Assembly: GCA_001414345.1 (NCBI GenBank) | Contig: LLCB01000365.1 | Coordinates: forward strand, 1-53,204 | Source: Hymenoscyphus infarciens | Lineage: Eukaryota; Ascomycota; Leotiomycetes; Helotiales; Helotiaceae | DNA length: 53,204 nt | Direction of reading: 5' to 3' | Part shown: piece by piece, positions 47,224-53,204 of the stretch | How positions within the stretch are numbered: position 1 is the first letter of the stretch | Layout of the letters: each line of letters opens with the position of its first letter | The notes under the pieces: model-generated | Database searches by the model: none | The model's input: only the letters and a program-made list of their open reading frames with translations | Told to the model about the DNA's origin: nothing | Program-made: the position numbers and the translations under genes

Positions 47224-49434
47224 CTATTTAGCCTTCAACCCCAACTCCCGATAAAACGCCTCCGTACTCGGCTTCCTCCCCAAAAAGTCCTCCAAGGTCT
47301 TCATCTCCTCCTGACTGCCCCCCTTCTCAAGAACCATGTGTCTATACCGTCGTCCCTCAACCCCATTCATCGGATCCTGCTTGAAAACGCTGTAAAACAT
47401 ATCCGTGCTGTAAACCTGCGAGCTAAGATATCCATAGTACCCAGCATCGTACCCTCCAATCAGATGGCCGAAAGTAGCCTCGCCCTTACCCCAGTCACTC
47501 TTCAACCCAAGAGCTTCCGGTCCTTTGATGCCCGAGATTTGGACGCGGAGATCGTTGTAGAGTTCGGAAAGCTTGAAGGCTTGAGCTTCAGCGTGGGAGG
47601 AGGGGGTGTGGATGGTCATGTCGTAGATGCCGAAGTGGAGTTGACGGAGGTTGAAAAGGGCATCGTTGACGTGTTTGGTGCTGATTTGCTTCTCAATTAG
47701 ATCATCGGGGATTTGTTCCTTAGTAACATAATGTTGACTTAAACTCTTAAGTTGAGATGCGGTCCAGCACCAATTCTCGAGCATTTGCGAGGGAGCCTCA
47801 ACGAAATCACGGACAACCGATGTACCGTGGAAGCGGGAGTACTTTGTTCGACCAGCTAAATCGTGAATACCATGGCCCAATTCGTGGAAGAGGGTGACTA
47901 CTTCGTCATGCTTAAGTAGTGATGGTTTATCTGCCGTGGGCTTGGAGAAGTTGCAAACTAGAGCTGTGGCGGGGTACCGACGAGTGCCATTTGCGAAGAG
48001 GAAACCAGGTTGAATGGAGAAGTTGGCAGCGTGACCATACTTTCCTGGACGCGGATGAAGATCGAGGTAAAGGTAACCAACAAAGCCACTACCCTCCCCC
48101 TCATCATCCCAAACACTGTAGAGCTTGACATCCTCATGCCAAACAATCTCAGGGCCCTTGCCGGATTCTGTTACTCGTGTTAGTATAAAAATATAGCCTG
48201 CTGAAGGAGGGATACATACCTGAAATCTTTGCTCGATCCTCTCCCGAAACCTCAATAAAGACAAATCCAAACAACTCCTCAAAAATACTAAGCATACCAT
48301 CAATGGTATGTTGAAGAGGATAATACTCTGCAATCTTTTGCTCATCAACAGAGAACTCCTTCTCAACCATAATTCGGCCATAGAATCGAGAATCCCACAG
48401 GTAGTAGTTTCCATCATTGCTTGCCTCGATTCCTCTGGACTGTAAATCTTTAGTCTTGATCTCCATCAGATGTTCGATTTCCTTCTTTCCGCCAGGTGCC
48501 AATTGAACTCTCAAGTCGTCCAAAAACTCATTGACAGTTTCGGGGGTCTTGGCCATCTTGTCTTCTAATTTGAACGAAGCATGGTCTTTGTATCCGAGGA
48601 GTCTCGCAGCTTCATCACGAAGAACAATGGCCTCCTTGAAAATCGGTGCGTTGTCGTTGCACTGTGGATTATTATTAGTACCGGTCCATCCTGTACGTAA
48701 AAGAGGAGACATACCTTGTTCTCATTCTCAATAAACACCTTCTTTCTCGTCTCTGCGTTGACTGCAAACTTGAGAGTTGGAATGAGGTCTGGGTACTTGA
48801 AACTCAATTTCAACTTCCCCTCGTTCTCTCCCTCTCCCTTCTGCAATCCCGAAAGAACATCATCCGGGACCCCCTCCAACTCCTCCTTGGTAAACCAAAC
48901 GCCACCATTCTCCTCATTCAAGTTCTTCGAGAACTGAACCTGGATCATAGCCAGCCTCTTCTTAATCTCCTTGAACCGATCTCTCTTCTCGCCCGCCGGA
49001 ATACCCAGACCATTTCTCAAGAAACTCTTTCGTTCTCTCTCCAACAATCTCTTACTCTCAGGATCAAGCTCCTCGCCCTTCTGGTATGCCGCCTCGACCA
49101 ACTTGTAGATATCCTCCCGCATACTAGCCTCAATATTGAACTCATCCATAATCTCCTCGGCCTTGCTACTCGCATCTCTCAGTTCCTGATCCGCGGAAAC
49201 GGCCTGATAAAACCCAATCACGCGACTCTGCAACGCAGACTGATTCTCATCCACCGCAATCGGCAGCACCACATTCGCAAAAGTCGCAGATTCGGGCGTA
49301 ACATCCGCTACAATCTCATCAAGCAGCGATCGCGTGCGCTCACAGATGCTCTTCGCATCCTCGACCAAACTCGTCGCCGTGGCCGTGAAGAGCGGGGGTG
49401 CCTGGGGAGGCTTCTGGTAGATTTTGGGCGCCAT
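47224..49434 (-). CDS. M3 family metallopeptidase (thimet oligopeptidase/saccharolysin-like)
   Basis: A zinc oligopeptidase of MEROPS family M3A (yeast Prd1/saccharolysin group) that degrades short peptides in cytosol and mitochondrial intermembrane space. Exons: 49,434-48,715, 48,661-48,220 and 48,167-47,224; introns of 53 and 52 bp have GT...AG ends, and both junctions keep frame. The product is 701 residues, typical of the family. Visible features: an N-terminal helical region (MAPKIYQKPPQAPPLF start), VLRDEAARLLGY at the start of exon 2, WHEDVKLYSVWD, the zinc motif HELGH at about residues 482-486 with the third ligand Glu in RDFVEAPSQMLENW, and the substrate-loop GGYDAGYYGYLSSQVYS. All key residues are present and there are no lesions, unlike the genes to its left. 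It is divergently oriented to the STEEP1 homologue with a 702-bp shared upstream region. Confidence 0.93.
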
Positions 49435-50136
49435 TCCGGAGGTGATGATGGGTCTGAGGGAGGAGGGTTGGGGGGTGTAGATGTAGGGGCGAACTTGGTG
49501 GAATAGGGAGGTCAGTCGCGGACCTAGACGTGTTGAAGCCAGAATGGCAGAGATGGAGAGGAAGAGGAGGATTGCTACGAGTAGGAGAGCGATCCGTTTG
49601 GGGAAGGGGTGTTTAGCCAGGTTGCGGGGTTGGGCGAGTGGTTACCGCCGCGTGATATATATAGTGAGTGAAGAAAAGGAAAGAGAAGCGTCGGGTGTCA
49701 AAGGTGGCTGTGTTGGGGAGGAGTTGGTGTTGGTTCCTGTTTCACTTTCACTTGCTGTCAGTGAGGCATTGGGGGAGTGAATATTCGCTGTACTATAGCA
49801 GTGCAGTCTGGCCTCCCGTCGTCACCCGGACCCTCACCCTTACCCTCACCCTTACCCTCACCCTCACCCTCACTGCAGGTGTTGGAACAGTGTAAGGTGC
49901 TGATTTCCAGGGACCCTTCACCCGAAAATCCGGGGTCAATTCCGAAGTTCAGGTACGAAACCCAATCAACCTGTAACAACCTGTACGCTGTAATCCCTCC
50001 CGTCAATCCCAGACGGGACCTGGCCAGGCCAGCGCAAACACCGACTACTAGACTCCCCCTCAACACCAAACCAAGTCAACAAAAACACAACACTCACCCT
50101 CACCCACCACCCACCACCCAACCACCAATTCGAAAT
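49435..50136. promoter_or_regulatory. Divergent promoter with CCCTCA/CCCTTA hexamers
   Basis: Shared upstream region of the peptidase (-) and the STEEP1 homologue (+). At 49,831-49,872 seven hexamers follow one another without interruption: CCCTCA five times and CCCTTA twice. The peptidase side is strongly pyrimidine-rich on its coding strand. A minus-strand frame stays open from about 49,651 down to the peptidase ATG without any other ATG. Another CA/CCCA-rich stretch (50,088-50,130) precedes the STEEP1 start. Confidence 0.5.
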
Positions 50137-50721
50137 ATGACCGCCCAAACATACCACTGCATATGCACAACCCTCCTCCTAGCAACAACCCACACCCTCT
50201 CCTCCCTCCCCCGCCGGTCCACCGCCTCGTCCGGTCTCGGTCTCGGTCTCGACGCAGCCATAATCCTACCACTACCACTACCTCTACCCTCTGCCCCTCC
50301 ATCCCCCCTTTCAACCCCCCTTTCAACCCCCCTTTCAAACCTCTCACACCCCTCCACCGATTCCCCACCCGCCGACCTCCCCTCAGAAGGCTACACCATC
50401 CTCCTCGGCCTAACCCACGACCAGAAACCAACGTTGATCCGCCGCCAGGATGGTTTCGAGAAGAGGAATTTATACCGCTGTTCGAGGTGTAGGGTCGTGG
50501 TTGCTTATGAGATTGCAACGGTGAAGGCTCTCGGGGCGGGAGAGGAGATGGAGATCGATGGTGGGAGGGGGAAAGAAAAGGAGGGAGAGGGGGAATACAA
50601 GGGCAAGGTACTTTATGTGCTTAATGGGGGGTTGATGAGTACGGACGTCATGATGAAAGGACGGAAGATAGGGGAGGAAGATGTTGAGATTGGGAAGAAT
50701 GGAGTTGCGGTTTTTGAATGA
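50137..50721 (+). CDS. STEEP1/UPF0428 (CXorf56-like) family protein
   Basis: A 194-residue, single-exon homologue of the STEEP1 family. Human STEEP1 promotes ER exit of STING; the fungal role is unknown. Evidence: N-terminal CxC in YHCICTTLLLAT, followed by LPRR, then RRQDGFEKRNLYRCSRCRVVVAYE, in which CxxC supplies the second half of a presumed four-Cys metal site, and a final beta-rich KVLYVLNGGLMSTDVM. The order matches the family (Cys pair, RR-x-(D/E)G-x-E-(K/R), CxxC, hydrophobic strand). A Pro/Leu/Ser-rich insert at about residues 45-85 contains a 12-bp DNA repeat (CTTTCAACCCCC three times) and likely varies between strains. An acidic/Lys-rich insert follows the CxxC. The frame is open further upstream to 49,777, but that part is low-complexity and this ATG directly precedes the conserved YHC, so it was chosen. 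Confidence 0.75.
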   Translation: MTAQTYHCICTTLLLATTHTLSSLPRRSTASSGLGLGLDAAIILPLPLPLPSAPPSPLSTPLSTPLSNLSHPSTDSPPADLPSEGYTILLGLTHDQKPTLIRRQDGFEKRNLYRCSRCRVVVAYEIATVKALGAGEEMEIDGGRGKEKEGEGEYKGKVLYVLNGGLMSTDVMMKGRKIGEEDVEIGKNGVAVFE

Positions 50722-51130
50722 GTGTGGTGAAGTAAGGGTGGTTGAGGATAAAGAGAGCACTTAAAGAGAGATGTTCCTGGTCATGGATTTGAATAGATCA
50801 AGGACACAAGGCGTCACGGCAAAGAGATACCCCCAAAGGTTTAGGAAATGCATCAAAAAAATGCAATTTACTGGTTTTCCTAAGCTATGTACCTGATCTC
50901 GTACACAGTACTACGAGGAAAAGAAAAAACCAATTCACCATGATATTTCACGCCAAGTTCCCCTAAAGCATTCTTAGAAGAACCCATCAATATTTCATAC
51001 AACGTAAAACGCCGTCCCCAGCTCCGAAAGTGAGTCCCCTATCCATGCCATGAATGTAATGTAGAAATGCCATACCACCAAGTATGTTCGGCTCCGACCG
51101 AGTCTGCCGTTTTCGAGAGGTTGGATGTAT
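50722..51130. other. Convergent 3' spacer
   Basis: About 410 bp between the stops of the STEEP1 homologue and the light-chain gene, which converge. It would hold both 3' UTRs and terminators. I see no further gene. Confidence 0.5.
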
Positions 51131-51773
51131 TTAGTTTGCGAGGATTGTTCGTACGAGTTCTATATTCACATGTTAGCCGGGTGTCCAAGTACGCCTCTGT
51201 TCTGCCCAAATACGAGGATTGTAGTCCCTCCACATGATGGGTTTTGGTGTAAACATACCAGTGTAGTTGATCTCTCCCGAACTAGTGTCAACAGCCTTCA
51301 GCAGCTCATCGACCTCCTCATCACTCATCTTCTCTCCCAAATTCGTCAAAATATATCTTAATTGTCCAACACCGATGAAACCCGTCATGTCCTTGTCGAA
51401 AACCTGGAAACCGCGGCAGTACTCTTCTGGCTCGCCGGGTTCGCGGAAACCACCAGGTCGGTTGAGGATCTTGGAGAATGTCTCGAAATCGACTGAGGGT
51501 ATTCTAGTCAGCATCTGAACGATGGGATTTGCAGAACGGATCATGTAGAGAAGAGGAAAGGGCGGAAGAGGGGGGAAACGTACAATCAGATCCAACATTC
51601 TTCTCCAAATCCCGGATCTCGGACAAGGTTGGGTTTTGACCACATGCTCGCAGTAAATCTCCCAAGCTGTCGAGTGCCACACGTTGATTTCCCCGCTTGT
51701 CGAATAAAGCAAATGCTTCCTTGTAATTTGTAGAGGCCTGCGCATCGTAAAGAGGATTAGTCGATGAAGCCAT
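51131..51773 (-). CDS. Cdc4-type myosin essential light chain (EF-hand)
   Basis: Calmodulin-superfamily light chain of the kind that binds type II myosin IQ motifs in the cytokinetic ring (fission yeast Cdc4). Exons: 51,773-51,584, 51,492-51,259 and 51,159-51,131; introns 91 and 99 bp. Predicted 150 residues, normal for the family. Exon joins give KNVGSD-FDFETFSKIL and INYT-ELVRTILAN, both as in homologues. EF-hand loops are degenerate: loop 1 DKRGNQRVALDS lacks acidic ligands, loop 3 DKDMTGFIGVGQ lacks the final Glu, and loop 4 DTSSGEINYTEL is one residue short. This is typical of essential light chains that do not depend on calcium. The last exon is only 29 nt and is easy to miss. The ORF otherwise would run on into the second intron. 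Confidence 0.9.
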
Positions 51774-52698
51774 GATGCTTGTTTATGAGCCGTAAATGCT
51801 GCCAAAACGTAAAGGGAAAAAAAGAGGTAGGTGTGTGATAAAGAACAAAGCTGATGCTCCTCCCAAAGATCTGTTTCTCTTGCAAGGGGGGTAACCAAGA
51901 AAAAGTAGTATTGCTCAATGTGTTTGTTTGTGAATGGATGCGTTTGGGTTGATACACAGGCACGTTGCAATGGCAAGGTGTAATGCGTAAATACAGGGAC
52001 CAAAAAGGGATGCGATGCATCAGCAGCAGAAGGCAGGCGCAGTGCAGTGCTTCTCGCTCATGGAGGGTAAACAAGCAGAACAACACGCTGGCTCGCAGCC
52101 TCCTCACAATCCTTTTGTTTGTGGCGCGCATCTCGCTCCGAAGCCGTTGGCCCTGTGGCGCGTACGGCCCGAATGGAAATACTGAGGGGTGAGTTGGGGA
52201 AGAACGTACCATGGTTAATTTGTATGGTAGAATTGGATGTTGGGGATTTGTGAGGATGGTGTTGAGAGAGGTTGATGGATTTATTTATTTTAGGGACCGT
52301 CTGCAGAGAAGGGGAAGTGGTGGAGTCCGTACGGTCCGTGTGCCTTGTGCATGGACGATTTCAGCGCCCATGGCAACCGTTGGGGCGGGACAACGACTCA
52401 TTGAAACGCGACAATTATTTGGTTAAGAATAATCTAATTATTTATCTGTCTATGTATGATCAGACGTTTCTTTTCTTTTTCTTTTCTCTGTTCTAATCAC
52501 ACTTGTTCTATTGCCCTTTTCGGAGATTTATCTATGAAACGAAACGAGATTGGACTACATGGAGGGGCAGCCTTCTCAAGCGTCACTGAGAAGGCATTGC
52601 TTCGCGAACACCTATTTCGCTTCTAATTAAAGAAAACTCTGGAATGGTTCAAAGGATAATTCGAGAAGGTTTAAGAGAAGCACAACGTAGGTTTCTTG
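51774..52698. promoter_or_regulatory. Upstream region of the light-chain gene
   Basis: About 925 bp of normal-composition DNA between the light-chain ATG and the right element end. A minus-strand ATG at 52,210-52,212 is followed at once by GTACGT, a good intron donor, so a 5' UTR intron starting at 52,209 is possible. If unspliced, that ATG opens a 151-codon frame overlapping the light-chain start. Pyrimidine-rich stretch at 52,466-52,490. No other gene seen. Confidence 0.4.
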
Positions 52699-52724
52699 AT
52701 TCTAGGGGCGGATTGACAGTTTTC
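52699..52724 (-). repeat. 26-bp terminal inverted repeat, right arm
   Basis: Perfect inverted match to 35,816-35,841; it reads ATTCTAGGGGCGGATT at its island side. It marks the right border between the gene island and repeat DNA. The following sequence is the Y end. Confidence 0.9.
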
Positions 52725-53204
52725 GGGTGTGGGACCGTGGTCTGAAACCTGGCGTTGCCAAGCCCGCTAGGCCTAATTAGTAAATCACGTGCTTACCCTA
52801 TCAAAAAAAAGTATAGATAGCTTTAAATTAATAACATAATTTTTTAAAGTATCTAAGTATACTTTTAACTATAACTATAGTTATAAACTATCTATTTCTT
52901 ATCTCTAAAAAGCTTTAAATTAATTAATCTCTCTTTTATATTTATCTTTATAAATATTAAAGTTATATAAAACTAGAAATAAGATAAATTATACTCTTAG
53001 AGTTTCTAATAAGTTTATCTTTTATTCTATACTATTTACTTCTCTATACTACTCTTCTAAAAGCTTTAAAATACACTAATAATATATACTAATTACTTTT
53101 TAATATATAGAATTTAATTATAAGTCTAATATATTTATTAGAATAGAAAGTACTTTATAAATAACCTTTCTACTACTAATAATCTAGAGTCTACTAAGTA
53201 CTTT
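52699..53204 (+). mobile_element. Y-type element end, runs off the window
   Basis: Matches 1,313-1,800 in inverted orientation. The first ~100 bp (GGGTGTGGGACCGTGGTC onward, including CACGTG at 52,787) keep CpA, TpG and high GC. From about 52,800 the DNA is AT-rich and CpA-poor. The element continues beyond the window. No coding frame in the visible part. Confidence 0.85.

Noticed and set aside
47161..47700. 179-codon plus-strand ORF and several others opposite the peptidase
   Set aside because: They are antisense shadows of the conserved M3 exons.
49831..49872. An interstitial or terminal telomere
   Set aside because: The units are CCCTCA and CCCTTA, not CCCTAA, only 42 bp long, and lie between two intact genes.
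49777..50136. N-terminal extension of the STEEP1 homologue to the first in-frame ATG
   Set aside because: It translates the CCCTCA hexamers and CA-rich promoter DNA into low-complexity sequence; the conserved part begins right after the ATG at 50,137.
50060..50518. Gly/Arg-rich minus-strand ORFs opposite the STEEP1 homologue
   Set aside because: They are complements of the Pro/Leu-rich low-complexity segment, with no independent evidence.
50137..50721. Yippee-like zinc protein
   Set aside because: Yippee proteins have two CxxC pairs spaced about 52 residues apart with a different core. The CxC, RRxDGFEKR and CxxC order fits STEEP1/UPF0428 better.
35842..52698. The gene island as a 16.9-kb Starship-like mobile element with cargo
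   Set aside because: It carries a myosin light chain, an M3 peptidase and a STEEP1 homologue, which are conserved housekeeping-type genes, and no recombinase or transposase gene. Host DNA between two element copies is simpler.

Overview
The window looks like a chromosome segment of a filamentous ascomycete (Pezizomycotina). The reasons are short introns (52-99 bp in the intact genes), orthologues of conserved eukaryotic genes, and a strongly two-part composition: extremely AT-rich blocks almost without CpA and TpG next to normal-GC DNA with genes. Loss of CpA/TpG is the signature of repeat-induced point mutation (RIP). I cannot name the species; a Leotiomycete-like fungus is a guess.

Layout. 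(1) 1-35,841 is a RIP-destroyed repeat block with no intact gene, only minisatellites, decayed reading frames and the ends of one repeat family. (2) 35,842-44,930 is normal-GC DNA with a decayed reading frame and three neighbouring genes: a 2-oxoglutarate/Fe(II) oxygenase, an L-amino-acid-oxidase-type flavoenzyme and a DHA1-type MFS transporter. Each is well preserved but carries in-frame stops explained by C-to-T or G-to-A changes. I read this as a small metabolic cluster killed recently. (3) 44,930-46,985 is a second AT-rich patch ending in a 606-bp element with 131-bp terminal inverted repeats. (4) 46,990-52,698 holds three intact conserved genes: an M3 metallopeptidase (-), a STEEP1/UPF0428 homologue (+) and a Cdc4-type myosin essential light chain (-). 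(5) 52,699-53,204 is the start of another copy of the repeat family.

The most interesting architecture is the repeat family. Both edges of the gene island (35,816-35,841 and 52,699-52,724) carry a perfect 26-bp inverted repeat. Beyond it lie two different subterminal sequences, called X (left edge) and Y (right edge) here. X and Y occur again at the far left, fused at 1,801-1,810, where the palindrome expected between two abutting element ends has collapsed to a single arm. This points to a large TIR-bearing element family, heavily RIPed, whose X ends bracket a 34-kb block. I do not recognise the family.

The peptidase, STEEP1 and light-chain genes are ordinary housekeeping genes, so the island is more likely host DNA between two element copies than cargo. 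No tRNA, rRNA or CRISPR array is supported.
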